Source of the DNA: Filomicrobium sp.
GTDB taxonomy: Bacteria > Pseudomonadota > Alphaproteobacteria > Rhizobiales > Hyphomicrobiaceae
Direction of reading: 5' to 3'
Assembly (NCBI GenBank): GCA_021775655.1
Contig: JAJFHK010000442.1
Coordinates: 1 to 8,590, forward strand
DNA: 8,590 bases
Of this stretch, positions 1 through 6,876 are shown in pieces (within the stretch, counting starts at the first letter, position 1; each line of letters opens with the position of its first letter). The notes beneath the pieces were generated by a model, which was not told where the DNA came from, searched no databases, and saw only the letters and a program-made list of their open reading frames with translations. The translations under genes were made by a program, and so were the position numbers.

Positions 1-299
1 CGCAATTGACGTTCGAAGCAGCCGATGAAGTGCGTTTTCCGGCTATTCGGATTGCGCGCGCGGCGATGGAACGAGGAGGTACGGCGCCTGCTGTTCTCAA
101 CGCGGCGAACGAAGTTGCCGTAACAGCTTTCCTTGACGGGCGGCTCAGGGTGCCCGATATCGCTGCAATGGTAGAAGAAACTCTCGGGCGGTCGGACAAA
201 GGCGGGTTATTGGAAAAATCGAGTTGTCTCGATTCAGTGCTCGCCTGTGATCTCGAAGCGCGCCGCTTGTGCGAGGAGATCGTTGCGGCAAGAGCCTGA
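1..299 (+). CDS. dxr: 1-deoxy-D-xylulose 5-phosphate reductoisomerase, C-terminal part (5' end outside window)
   Basis: This is the last ~98 codons of Dxr (IspC), the cytoplasmic NADPH- and metal-dependent enzyme that turns DXP into 2-C-methyl-D-erythritol 4-phosphate, the committed step of the MEP isoprenoid pathway. The frame is already open at the left edge (codon CAA at 3-5) and ends at TGA 297-299. The visible part is the helical C-terminal domain. It carries the family blocks LTFEAADEVRFPAIRIA and, a little further on, LNAANEVAVTAFLDG, followed by the DIAAMVEETL helix; the order and spacing match the E. coli C-terminus. The catalytic and NADPH-binding parts are upstream and not visible. 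A TTG at 6 could open a 97-codon frame, but family alignment shows it is internal. Lying directly before rseP is the usual arrangement in Proteobacteria. Identification is firm; completeness of the gene cannot be judged. Confidence 0.95.
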   Translation, partial: QLTFEAADEVRFPAIRIARAAMERGGTAPAVLNAANEVAVTAFLDGRLRVPDIAAMVEETLGRSDKGGLLEKSSCLDSVLACDLEARRLCEEIVAARA

Positions 300-383
300 C
301 GGTCTGGATCGAGTTGGGTGCAAATGTGCCGCGTCGTGCGGGCATCGAGCAGGTTATCTACAAACAGCTTAAGTGCGGCATCT

Positions 384-399
384 GCAACCCCAAGGTTGC
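384..399 (+). other. Small perfect hairpin in the dxr-rseP gap
   Basis: GCAACC (384-389) and GGTTGC (394-399) form a perfect 6-bp stem around a CCAA tetraloop. It lies about 85 nt after the dxr stop. No U-tract follows (the next bases are tcattgggt), so it does not look like an efficient intrinsic terminator. It may be a weak attenuator, a processing site or chance. The rest of the 222-nt gap (300-521) shows no recognisable gene. Confidence 0.3.
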
Positions 400-504
400 T
401 CATTGGGTGGCAGTTGGTGATTGTTATGCAGAATCGACTCGCCGCAGTGTTCAAGGCATCGCATTAAGCGCATTGAAGTAGAGCGCCAGGATTTAATCTT
501 GGCC

Positions 505-512
505 GGGAAGGA
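505..512 (+). promoter_or_regulatory. Ribosome binding site of rseP
   Basis: The purine run GGGAAGGA ends 9 nt before the ATG at 522. This is a good Shine-Dalgarno match and it supports that start codon. Confidence 0.7.
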
Positions 513-521
513 CACGTTTTA

Positions 522-1946
522 ATGGAATTCATCTCGCTCATTGCCAACAACCTGATGTCAGCAGGCATAACCTTTTTGGGGTTTGTGTTTGCGTTGACCG
601 TTGTGGTGTTCATCCACGAGATGGGTCACTTCCTGGTTGCACGGTGGTGCGGGGTGACGGTCACCACCTTTTCGATTGGATTCGGCAAGGAAATCTGGGC
701 GTTTATCGATAAGCACGGTACTCGCTGGCGGGTCGCGTGGATCCCGGCTGGAGGCTACGTCAAGTTTCTCGACGACGAGAACGCAGCCAGCATGCCCGAT
801 CGCGATGCGCTCGATACGATGAGCGAAGAGCAACGAAAGGGTTCATTTCAGCTCAAGCCGGTTTGGCAGCGCGCCGCTGTTGTTGTCGCTGGTCCGCTTG
901 CAAATTTCATTTTGGCGATCGTGATTTTTGCCGGGTTCTACTTTGCGATGGGCGAGAATCGTATCGAGCCACGCGCCGACTACATTGTGGCTGGCAGCCC
1001 GGCTGAGAAAGCCGGCTTCAAGTCAGGCGACCAGATCCTCTCAATCAACGGCCGGGAAGTCCGAGATTTTGCGACGGTCAATGAGATCGTTTGGACCAGT
1101 CCTGGGCGTGAACTGGATTTCCTGGTTGACCGGGCAGGCCAGGAAATTGCGCTGTCGCTTGAGCCGGTTTTGAAGGAGCGAAATGACTACATCGCTGGCA
1201 AGCATAGGCGCCCGACGATAGGTATTCGGTACGCGGTCGATCCTGTTGTTGCTGGTGTGATTCCAGGCGACCCAGCCGATAAGGCAGGATTTGAGGCGGG
1301 CGACCGCGTAATCCGTATGAACGGACAGGACATTAACGATTTCAATCAGTTGCAGGAAGTTGTCGGGAAGAGCGAAGGTCGCGAGATAAAGTTTGTCGTG
1401 CTGCGCGACGGTAGAGAAATTTCTCTCAACGTGACGCCAAAGATGATGTCTCCTGGCAAAAAGGCTGCGAATCCGACACCAAGGCCGCTCATCGGAATTC
1501 AAAGCTCAATGCGGCCGATGCATTCGCGTCATGTTGACGTAGGTGCCTTTGAGGCATTGGGTTTGGGGACTGAACGGACGTGGAGCATAATCACAGGTAC
1601 GCTGTCCTATATCGGAGACATTTTTGCTGGTCGTAGCGATTCTGATCAAATCGGCGGTGTGGTTCGCATTGCCGATGCTGCGGGGAAATTCGCTTCTCTA
1701 GGCTTTAGCCAGCTTGTCCTGTTTACGGCTTTTATTTCGGTCAGCATCGGATTGATCAACTTGTTCCCGATTCCGATTCTCGATGGTGGTCACCTTATGT
1801 TCTACGCCTATGAAGCAGTTATGGGACGACCGGTGAACGAAGAGGTTCAGGAGTTCTCATTCAGGATCGGTTTGGTACTCATCTTGATGCTGATGTTTTT
1901 TGGTTTGTATAACGACCGCGGGATCCTCGCGGGATGGTTCTCATAG
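522..1946 (+). CDS. rseP: RseP-type site-2 intramembrane zinc metalloprotease, two PDZ domains
   Basis: This is an inner-membrane S2P (M50B) protease that, in characterised relatives, makes the second cut in an anti-sigma factor (RseA in E. coli) and also clears leftover signal peptides. It has 474 residues. The first membrane segment (about 15-35) holds the zinc motif HEMGH (32-36). A GGYVKF loop sits at 77-82. The second membrane segment is about 115-142, with GPLANF at 124-129. PDZ1 is about 150-215 (GSPAEKAGFKSGD) and PDZ2 about 238-306 (GDPADKAGFEAGD). The third zinc-ligand motif is in NLFPIPILDGGH (Asp420), in a membrane segment at about 398-420, and a last membrane segment lies at about 447-463. 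All catalytic residues are present. Rhizobial RseP proteins are, from memory, nearer 370-390 residues with one PDZ, so this one is closer to the E. coli form (450). The ATG at 522 has a good ribosome site. The substrate anti-sigma factor is not in the window. Confidence 0.95.
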   Translation: MEFISLIANNLMSAGITFLGFVFALTVVVFIHEMGHFLVARWCGVTVTTFSIGFGKEIWAFIDKHGTRWRVAWIPAGGYVKFLDDENAASMPDRDALDTMSEEQRKGSFQLKPVWQRAAVVVAGPLANFILAIVIFAGFYFAMGENRIEPRADYIVAGSPAEKAGFKSGDQILSINGREVRDFATVNEIVWTSPGRELDFLVDRAGQEIALSLEPVLKERNDYIAGKHRRPTIGIRYAVDPVVAGVIPGDPADKAGFEAGDRVIRMNGQDINDFNQLQEVVGKSEGREIKFVVLRDGREISLNVTPKMMSPGKKAANPTPRPLIGIQSSMRPMHSRHVDVGAFEALGLGTERTWSIITGTLSYIGDIFAGRSDSDQIGGVVRIADAAGKFASLGFSQLVLFTAFISVSIGLINLFPIPILDGGHLMFYAYEAVMGRPVNEEVQEFSFRIGLVLILMLMFFGLYNDRGILAGWFS

Positions 1947-2013
1947 GGCGGGACGCGTGTAAAAAATTGCCCGTCTGCGGCATCCCGACTCTGGTATTTT
2001 TTCCGCGCCTGGG

Positions 2014-2041
2014 TTGACGAGATAACACGTTGAAATATAGC
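2014..2041 (+). promoter_or_regulatory. Possible sigma70-type promoter for bamA
   Basis: TTGACG (2014-2019) matches the -35 consensus at five of six bases. TATAGC (2036-2041) matches the -10 at four of six, with 16-bp spacing. It lies at the start of an AT-rich patch in the rseP-bamA gap. The implied transcript would carry a leader of about 300 nt before the bamA start. This is motif evidence only. Confidence 0.35.
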
Positions 2042-2139
2042 AATAAAATTGTAATTGCCGTGGTCTGAGCGGCTGCACAGGATCGAATCACTTTGGTAAG
2101 GGCTTAGTCAAGGGGCGAATCAGGCCGGGTGACGCATTC

Positions 2140-2196
2140 TTGCCACTTCCACATAGCTTGCTGAATCGTTAATAAGTTGGGGTGTTGGAGTGGTGG
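2140..2196 (+). other. Long imperfect hairpin in the bamA leader
   Basis: Bases 2140-2154 pair with 2182-2196 over 15 positions with one mismatch (2150/2186) and four G-U pairs. After a three-base bulge (2179-2181), 2155-2160 pair with 2173-2178, including two G-U pairs, leaving a 12-nt loop. The G-U pairs favour the + strand RNA as the folded form. It could be part of a structured 5' leader. No known RNA family is recognised. Confidence 0.35.
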
Positions 2197-2253
2197 TTGC
2201 CGGAGGGGTACGATGGCGCGCATCGGACAGGCAATCCAACGACAACTGGAACT

Positions 2254-2266
2254 CGGGATAATCCCG
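2254..2266. promoter_or_regulatory. Perfect 13-bp dyad upstream of bamA (possible operator)
   Basis: CGGGAT-A-ATCCCG is a perfect inverted repeat about a single central base, 80 nt before the bamA ATG. A compact odd-centred dyad could bind a dimeric regulator. The arms are too close to form an RNA stem without losing pairs. A dyad of this size can also arise by chance in a window this long. Confidence 0.25.
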
Positions 2267-2345
2267 GACACGACATGGGTCAGCTGACTGCCGAGAGCTG
2301 AACTGTGAATTTTGGGGGATCGGCAGAACGAGGGCAGATCCGCGA

Positions 2346-4742
2346 ATGTCAAAGCTTCGGATCAGGTTCCTGGGAGGCTTGAAAGCCGCCCTCATGCTCG
2401 TTGTGGCTACTTTCGCCACAGTGGCGTTTGATGCCGTGGTGGTGTCGGGACCGGCTTATGCGCAGACTGTCAGCGAAATCCGCGTGTCGGGTAACCGCCG
2501 CGTTGAGCCAGAAACCGTTCGTACTTACCTGCAATTTAAGGTCGGCGACGTCTACGACGCCGGTCTGGCGGACGCGTCGCTTCGGACGCTGTTCGCGACG
2601 GGCTTGTTTGCAGATGTCCGCATCGACATTCAGGGCGCCGTCGTCACCGTCTATGTCGAAGAAAACCCGGTCATCAACCAGATTGCCTTTGAAGGTAACT
2701 ATGAGGTCGATACCGACACGTTGGCCGCTGAGGTTCAACTGAAGCCACGTTCGGTGTTCACGCGAGCACGGGTTCAGGCCGACGTGCAGCGCATCCTTGA
2801 CGTTTACCAGCGGCAGGGTCGTTACGCAGCTTTGATTGAGCCGAAGATCATCGAGCTTGAGCAGAATCGCGTGAACCTCGTGTTTGAAATCACCGAGGGT
2901 TCGGCGACCAAGGTCAAGGGCATCAGCTTTATCGGCAATCGCGCCTTCACCGATTCGCAGTTGCGCGACATCATCACGACGACGCAGGCTGGCTGGTTTG
3001 ACTTCCTCAAGGGCACCAGTGTCTACGACCCGGATCGTCTGAATCTAGACCGGGAATTGCTGCGCCAGTATTACCTGAAGAACGGTTTTGCAGATGCACG
3101 CGTAATCAATGCAAATGCCGAATTGGATCGCGATGGATCGGGCTTCTTCATCACGTTCACAATTGAAGAGGGCGAGGTTTACAGCTTCGGTGTCATGACG
3201 CTTGAAAGTTCGCTTCCGGAGCTAGATGGGGAAACTCTGCGCGGGGAACTGCTGACGTATTCCGGGTCGACCTACGACGCTTCGCTGATCGACAAGACTG
3301 TGGAGCGATTGACACTGTCTGTTGCTGAACGTGGGTTTGCATTTGCGAGGGTTCGTCCCCGGGCAGCGCCTGACTTCTACAGTCGCACCATCGGTATCAA
3401 CTACGTCATCGATGAAGGGCCGCGGATCTATATCGAGCGGATCAACATCTTTGGCAACGAACGCACCAAGGATTATGTGATCCGGCGTGAGTTCCGTCTG
3501 GCTGAAGGGGATGCCTTCAACCCGCTGCTTGTTGATCGTGCTGAAAAGCGGCTAAAAGGCCTTGGTTTCTTCAAGTCGGTCTCGATTAAGAAGCGTCCAG
3601 GTTCTGCGCAGGACCGCGTGATTTTGGATGTTGGACTTGTCGAGCAGTCGACGGGTGAACTTTCCTTCGGCGCGGGTTATTCCACCAGCGAAGGTGTGAT
3701 TGGCGACGTTTCGATCTCGGAGCGCAACCTTCTGGGTAACGGCCAATTCCTCAGACTGCGTGTTGGTGGTTCATTTGAGCGCGCTCAAATCGATCTCAGC
3801 TTTACCGAGCCACGCTTCCTCGATCGTAATCTATCTGCGGGCTTCGACTTGTTCCATAAGGAGCTTGATCAGACAGATACTTCGGGCTTCCGCAGCAGGA
3901 AGTCGGGCGGAACGCTACGGCTGGGCTTCCCGCTGGCTGAAGACCTGTGGGCCCAGACAAACTATACGCTGGCGCGTGATGAACTCTACGATGTGAACCG
4001 CAACGCTTCGCTGGCGATTCGCGATGCATGCGGAGACACGAATATCAATCCGCGCGGTCGTGGCGGACTCCCGCTTAATCCGCCTAATTGCGATGACACT
4101 GCATACTTTACGTCGTCGCTTGGCGGTAGCCTGATCTACGACAAGCGTAATCATCCAACGAATCCATCAAGTGGTTATTACGTCCAGCTTTCGTCTGACT
4201 TTGCCGGTGTCGGTGGTGACGTGCAGTACGTTAGGGTTCAGAGTGAAGCTCGCGGCTACTACCCGGTCGCAGAGAAAATCGTGTTGGTTGGCCGTGTGGT
4301 TGGAGGTCATATCGAGGGGTGGGGTGGCGACGATGTCCGTATCCTCGATCTCTTCTTCCGTGGCGGCGAGACAGTTCGAGGATTCGATCGCGCTGGGTAC
4401 GGTCCTCGCGACCGCCGGACGGCCGACGCACTGGGCGGGCAAACCTTCTGGGCGGCAACTGCTGAACTTCGCTTCCCGATTCCCTTCATTCCCGACGAAC
4501 TTGGTATTTCGGGTGCCGTCTTTGCGGATGCTGGATCTTTGTTTAACGCTTCCGAACGGGCAAAGGCCGTGGTTGATACAGGCGACCTGTTGGATGACTC
4601 AACCGTGCGCTCGTCAGTTGGCGGTAGTATTCTCTGGAATTCGCCTGTCGGACCGCTACGTGTCGACTTTGCTCATGCTTTGACCAAGGAAGATTACGAT
4701 GATGAGCAATTCTTCCGGTTCGGTGCTTCCACGAAATTCTGA
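2346..4742 (+). CDS. bamA: Outer membrane protein assembly factor BamA (Omp85)
   Basis: BamA is the core of the BAM complex, folding and inserting beta-barrel proteins into the outer membrane. The product has 798 residues, a typical length. The signal peptide is at 1-39 (KLRIR basic start, hydrophobic core, AYA before Gln40). Five POTRA domains follow at about 41-106, 107-185, 186-276, 277-358 and 359-432; most open with the usual beta strand and GN turn (RVSGNRRV, FEGNYEV, FIGNRAF, IFGNERT). The barrel runs from about 435 to 798. It includes the L6-loop VRGF motif at 677-680 within GGETVRGFDRAGYGPRD, and ends in the C-terminal Phe expected of a barrel protein. The only two cysteines, Cys562 and Cys582, flank a Gly/Pro/Asn-rich stretch that is probably surface exposed. 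ATG 2346 is preceded only by a modest AGGG (2331-2334, 11 nt away), but the signal peptide confirms the start. No skp/ompH follows. Confidence 0.97.
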   Translation: MSKLRIRFLGGLKAALMLVVATFATVAFDAVVVSGPAYAQTVSEIRVSGNRRVEPETVRTYLQFKVGDVYDAGLADASLRTLFATGLFADVRIDIQGAVVTVYVEENPVINQIAFEGNYEVDTDTLAAEVQLKPRSVFTRARVQADVQRILDVYQRQGRYAALIEPKIIELEQNRVNLVFEITEGSATKVKGISFIGNRAFTDSQLRDIITTTQAGWFDFLKGTSVYDPDRLNLDRELLRQYYLKNGFADARVINANAELDRDGSGFFITFTIEEGEVYSFGVMTLESSLPELDGETLRGELLTYSGSTYDASLIDKTVERLTLSVAERGFAFARVRPRAAPDFYSRTIGINYVIDEGPRIYIERINIFGNERTKDYVIRREFRLAEGDAFNPLLVDRAEKRLKGLGFFKSVSIKKRPGSAQDRVILDVGLVEQSTGELSFGAGYSTSEGVIGDVSISERNLLGNGQFLRLRVGGSFERAQIDLSFTEPRFLDRNLSAGFDLFHKELDQTDTSGFRSRKSGGTLRLGFPLAEDLWAQTNYTLARDELYDVNRNASLAIRDACGDTNINPRGRGGLPLNPPNCDDTAYFTSSLGGSLIYDKRNHPTNPSSGYYVQLSSDFAGVGGDVQYVRVQSEARGYYPVAEKIVLVGRVVGGHIEGWGGDDVRILDLFFRGGETVRGFDRAGYGPRDRRTADALGGQTFWAATAELRFPIPFIPDELGISGAVFADAGSLFNASERAKAVVDTGDLLDDSTVRSSVGGSILWNSPVGPLRVDFAHALTKEDYDDEQFFRFGASTKF

Positions 4743-4755
4743 AGAAGTTTAGGGC

Positions 4756-4782
4756 TTGGCCGGTCAGTTGATGATCGGCCGG
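4756..4782 (+). terminator. Possible intrinsic terminator or 3'-end hairpin after bamA
   Basis: Bases 4756-4766 pair with 4772-4782 around a GTTGA loop. The stem has 11 pairs, of which three are G-U, with a GGCC/GGCC core. It starts 13 nt after the bamA stop. The tail (ctcttactg) is only mildly T-rich, so termination may be partial. Its position suggests that it ends or stabilises the bamA transcript. Confidence 0.4.
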
Positions 4783-4887
4783 CTCTTACTGCAACATTGA
4801 TTCCAGAAATCGTTATTCAACAACTGGCGGCTTGACCGGCGCGCTATCGTGCCGTGGCAACTTTTCCGATCTTCTTTGCATGGTTGG

Positions 4888-4900
4888 GGGACCGGGTCCC
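4888..4900. promoter_or_regulatory. Perfect 13-bp dyad in the bamA-lpxD gap
   Basis: GGGACC-G-GGTCCC is a perfect inverted repeat about a single central base, the same geometry as the dyad before bamA but with different half-sites. It could be a regulator site or the short stem GGGAC/GTCCC with a CGG loop. No regulator is identified. Confidence 0.2.
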
Positions 4901-4952
4901 TTAAAACTCGGGTTGGAACGGCTCTTCAGTCCCAAAGTGAATTTTGTCAGTT

Positions 4953-4982
4953 GATGCCCGGAACCAATTGGTTTTGGGTATC
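4953..4982 (+). other. 13-bp uninterrupted hairpin with AATT tetraloop
   Basis: Bases 4953-4965 pair with 4970-4982 without a break, three of the pairs being G-U, around the loop AATT. The inner 12 bp (4962-4973, AACCAATTGGTT) are a perfect DNA palindrome. The G-U pairs mean that the full stem forms only in + strand RNA. No U-tract follows, so it is unlikely to be a simple terminator. It lies about 230 nt before lpxD and could be a leader, processing or stabilising element. Confidence 0.45.
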
Positions 4983-5208
4983 CTTGTGCATCGATAGTGA
5001 GATTGCACTGTATATTGACAGAGCTTGTGGGCAGGCACTTTTTGATCGGGTTGATGGTTGCGGTGGTTGGGTCGAGTGCTAAACAATTGGTTGCCACCAA
5101 CAAGCGGCTGACGACAACAATCGCGGGTTATCGCTGCGTGCTGGTTCGGGACCGAGAATCTGCGTCGCGTGCGGATGTCTGCGGGGATTGCGCGAGAGGC
5201 GGACCAGT

Positions 5209-6258
5209 ATGGACCATCTTGAGTTTTATGATTGCGTCGGACCGTTCAATCTGCAGGAGGTGGCAGAGGCGGTCGGGGCTGAGTTGTCGCCGGTCGATGC
5301 CGAGGCCGCAGCAAATGAAATCTCAAATGTGCGGACGCTGAGTGATGCGGGCGTCGGCGATCTAGCATTTTTCGACAACAAGAAATACATGGCGCAACTG
5401 GAGGCTACTCGGGCCGGGTCGTGTCTTGTGCATCGTGCATTTGTGGAGCGCGTGCCTGAAGGGACTGTGCCGTTGGTGACTGCGAAACCATATCGCGCCT
5501 TCGCATTGGCACTAGCGAAATTCTACCCTGAGGCGATGTGGCCTTCGGTGGCCGATCCAGAAGGACCGGCCGGTGTGCATCCGACGGCTAAATTCGAAGA
5601 TGGGGTCGTCGTCGAGCCCGGAGCAATTGTCGGACCGGAGGTGCAGATCGGTGCTGGAAGCCGGATCGCGGCGGGGGCTGTCATCGGGCGACGGGTTACA
5701 ATTGGCCGCAAGTGTTATGTCGGAGCACTTGCGACACTGCAGCACACGTTGGTTGGTGACAGAGTCATCATTCACACCGGTGCCCGTCTTGGCCAGGATG
5801 GATTTGGTTTCGCCATGGACCAGGAAGGGCACCTCAAAGTGCCGCAGATCGGCCGGGTCATTGTGCAAAACGATGTGGAAATCGGTGCAAATTCGACGAT
5901 CGACCGTGGTGCTCTTAAGGATACGATCATCGGTGAAGGGACGAAAATTGATAATCTTGTGCAGATAGGGCACAACGTGGTTATAGGTCGGCATTGCATA
6001 ATAGTTGCCCACACGGGCATCTCCGGCTCGACCCATCTTGGCGACTTTGTTGTGATGGGAGGGCAATCGGGGACGGTTGGCCATATCAGCATCGGAACCG
6101 GCGCGCAGGTCGCGGGGGCGTCTCACCCGAAAGAAGACGTGCCTGCTGGAGCGCGCGTTGGCGGCACACCGGCAAGGCCGTTGCGGCAATGGGGCCGCGA
6201 ACTGGCCGTGATTGCCAAACTCGCAAAGGGTGGTGGCGACGGTGGTATGAAGGATTAG
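5209..6258 (+). CDS. lpxD: UDP-3-O-(3-hydroxyacyl)glucosamine N-acyltransferase
   Basis: LpxD is the cytoplasmic trimeric enzyme of the third lipid A step. It transfers a 3-hydroxyacyl chain from ACP to the 2-amino group of UDP-3-O-acylglucosamine. From ATG 5209 the product has 349 residues. The N-terminal UDP-binding domain (about 1-110) has the family block [11 protein letters not shown] (50-60), whose aromatics stack on uracil. The left-handed beta-helix of hexapeptide repeats runs from about 122 to 320. The catalytic His is expected at 255 in QIGHNVVIG (E. coli His239), and His292 in TVGHISIG matches E. coli His276. The block IDRGALKDT (231-239) is typical of the family, and a C-terminal helix follows (about 326-340). 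An in-frame TTG at 5188 would add seven residues. ATG 5209 is preferred because GAGAGG (5194-5199) lies 9 nt upstream and family members start near here. Confidence 0.96.
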   Translation: MDHLEFYDCVGPFNLQEVAEAVGAELSPVDAEAAANEISNVRTLSDAGVGDLAFFDNKKYMAQLEATRAGSCLVHRAFVERVPEGTVPLVTAKPYRAFALALAKFYPEAMWPSVADPEGPAGVHPTAKFEDGVVVEPGAIVGPEVQIGAGSRIAAGAVIGRRVTIGRKCYVGALATLQHTLVGDRVIIHTGARLGQDGFGFAMDQEGHLKVPQIGRVIVQNDVEIGANSTIDRGALKDTIIGEGTKIDNLVQIGHNVVIGRHCIIVAHTGISGSTHLGDFVVMGGQSGTVGHISIGTGAQVAGASHPKEDVPAGARVGGTPARPLRQWGRELAVIAKLAKGGGDGGMKD

Positions 6259-6375
6259 GTTGCATTGTAACTTCGGTGACTGTGTTACGTCGCCGTCTCA
6301 TGGCAGTTCGACGATGAACGTATCAACCTATTGCAGGCCAATCGCGACACATCGAAGTTGGAGATTAAGAAAAAG

Positions 6376-6876
6376 ATGGACGATGTGAGTACAAAATCCG
6401 AGCTGGGCACCGCCGATGTCGTGCGTGTCATGAAGCTTTTGCCACACCGATATCCGTTCTTGCTGGTCGATGGTATCTACGACATGGATGGCGACAACAG
6501 TGCCGTTGGACGCAAGAACGTCACGATCAACGAGCCGTTCTTCCAAGGGCATTTTCCGCAGTTTCCGGTGATGCCGGGCGTCCTCATTATTGAGGGGCTG
6601 GCACAGACGGCAGGCGCGCTTTGCGTGCACAGCATCGGCGAAGACTACAAGGCCGAACTGGTTTATTTTATGGGAATCGACAGGGCGAAATTCCGGCGGC
6701 CCGTCGTGCCCGGCGACGTGCTGCATTATCACGTCAAGAAAATCCGCAACCGTGGACGCGTTTGGAAGTTTTACGGCGAGGCGAAAGTCAACGGGCAAGT
6801 GGCAGCGGAAGCGGAAATCAGCGCGATGCTGGCTGACACGGCTGAAGCACGGGCATTTGCGAGCGGAAATGGCTGA
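6376..6876 (+). CDS. fabZ: 3-hydroxyacyl-[acyl-carrier-protein] dehydratase FabZ
   Basis: FabZ is the cytoplasmic hotdog-fold dehydratase that converts 3-hydroxyacyl-ACP to trans-2-enoyl-ACP in fatty acid synthesis, and so draws on the same 3-hydroxyacyl-ACP pool as LpxA and LpxD. From ATG 6376 the product has 166 residues. [14 protein letters not shown] (19-32) is the family signature, the catalytic His59 lies in QGHFP, and Glu73 in [23 protein letters not shown] (106-114) and the [15 protein letters not shown] strand follow. TTG codons at 6331 and 6358 could extend the frame, giving 181 residues from 6331, but the added part is not family-like. ATG 6376 has GGAG at 6360-6363, a rather long 12 nt away. 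A GTG at 6385 is a further alternative. The last ~12 residues form an unconserved tail over the overlap with lpxA. The 117-nt gap after lpxD holds no gene. Confidence 0.95.
   Translation: MDDVSTKSELGTADVVRVMKLLPHRYPFLLVDGIYDMDGDNSAVGRKNVTINEPFFQGHFPQFPVMPGVLIIEGLAQTAGALCVHSIGEDYKAELVYFMGIDRAKFRRPVVPGDVLHYHVKKIRNRGRVWKFYGEAKVNGQVAAEAEISAMLADTAEARAFASGNG

Larger units (their letters stand above)
1947..2345. other. 399-nt intergenic region, rseP to bamA
   Basis: No gene is supported here; the short reading frames on both strands resemble no known protein. The region holds a T-rich run near 1996-2002 without a convincing stem before it, a possible sigma70-type promoter (2014-2041), an AT-rich patch (2031-2058), a long imperfect hairpin (2140-2196), a perfect 13-bp dyad (2254-2266) and a weak ribosome site before bamA. 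Its length suggests that bamA has its own promoter and a leader of up to about 300 nt. Confidence 0.6.
4743..5208. other. 466-nt intergenic region, bamA to lpxD
   Basis: No gene is supported. Two frames (4849-5082 and 4997-5341) are open, but they resemble no known family and the second runs into lpxD. The region begins with a hairpin just after bamA (4756-4782), then holds a perfect 13-bp dyad (4888-4900), a 13-bp hairpin with an AATT tetraloop (4953-4982), a weaker GTGCA/TGCAC hairpin (4986-5008), a lone TTGACA (5015-5020) without a good -10, and a TTGGT/ACCAA hairpin (5087-5100). This is the longest gap in the cluster and sits where many other Proteobacteria carry skp, but no skp remnant can be read. 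Confidence 0.6.

Noticed and set aside
269..481. 70-codon frame in the dxr-rseP gap
   Set aside because: It starts inside dxr with no good ribosome site, and the product (with CGIC and several other Cys) resembles nothing I know. A zinc-ribbon peptide was considered, but the Cys spacing does not fit.
1041..1502. 153-codon open frame on the - strand
   Set aside because: It is antisense to the PDZ region of rseP and its product is not family-like.
2248..2274. GGAAC followed by CGAC, considered as an EcfG or RpoE-type promoter
   Set aside because: The spacing is 18 nt and the -10 half is CGAC instead of CGTT.
5015..5046. Perfect -35 box TTGACA as an lpxD promoter
   Set aside because: No acceptable -10 lies at 16-18 bp; the nearest, TTTGAT (5041-5046), is 20 bp away.
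4849..5082. 77-codon frame in the bamA-lpxD gap, considered as a small gene or skp remnant
   Set aside because: There is no signal peptide or coiled-coil pattern of Skp/OmpH, and the frame spans the hairpins instead of showing coding character.
5188..5208. Upstream TTG start for lpxD
   Set aside because: ATG 5209 has a better-placed GAGAGG and matches the family N-terminus; the seven extra residues add nothing conserved.
4997..5341. 114-codon frame with a mildly hydrophobic N-terminus
   Set aside because: It starts at GTG without a clear ribosome site and runs over 130 nt into lpxD out of frame; it is unlike any known protein.
5512..6189. 225-codon open frame on the - strand
   Set aside because: It lies wholly inside lpxD, and its translation has no recognisable domain; it is antisense to a strongly conserved gene.
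6590..6868. Upstream extension of the lpxA frame
   Set aside because: The extra 93 codons overlap fabZ in another frame and match no LpxA N-terminus; ATG 6869 fits the family.
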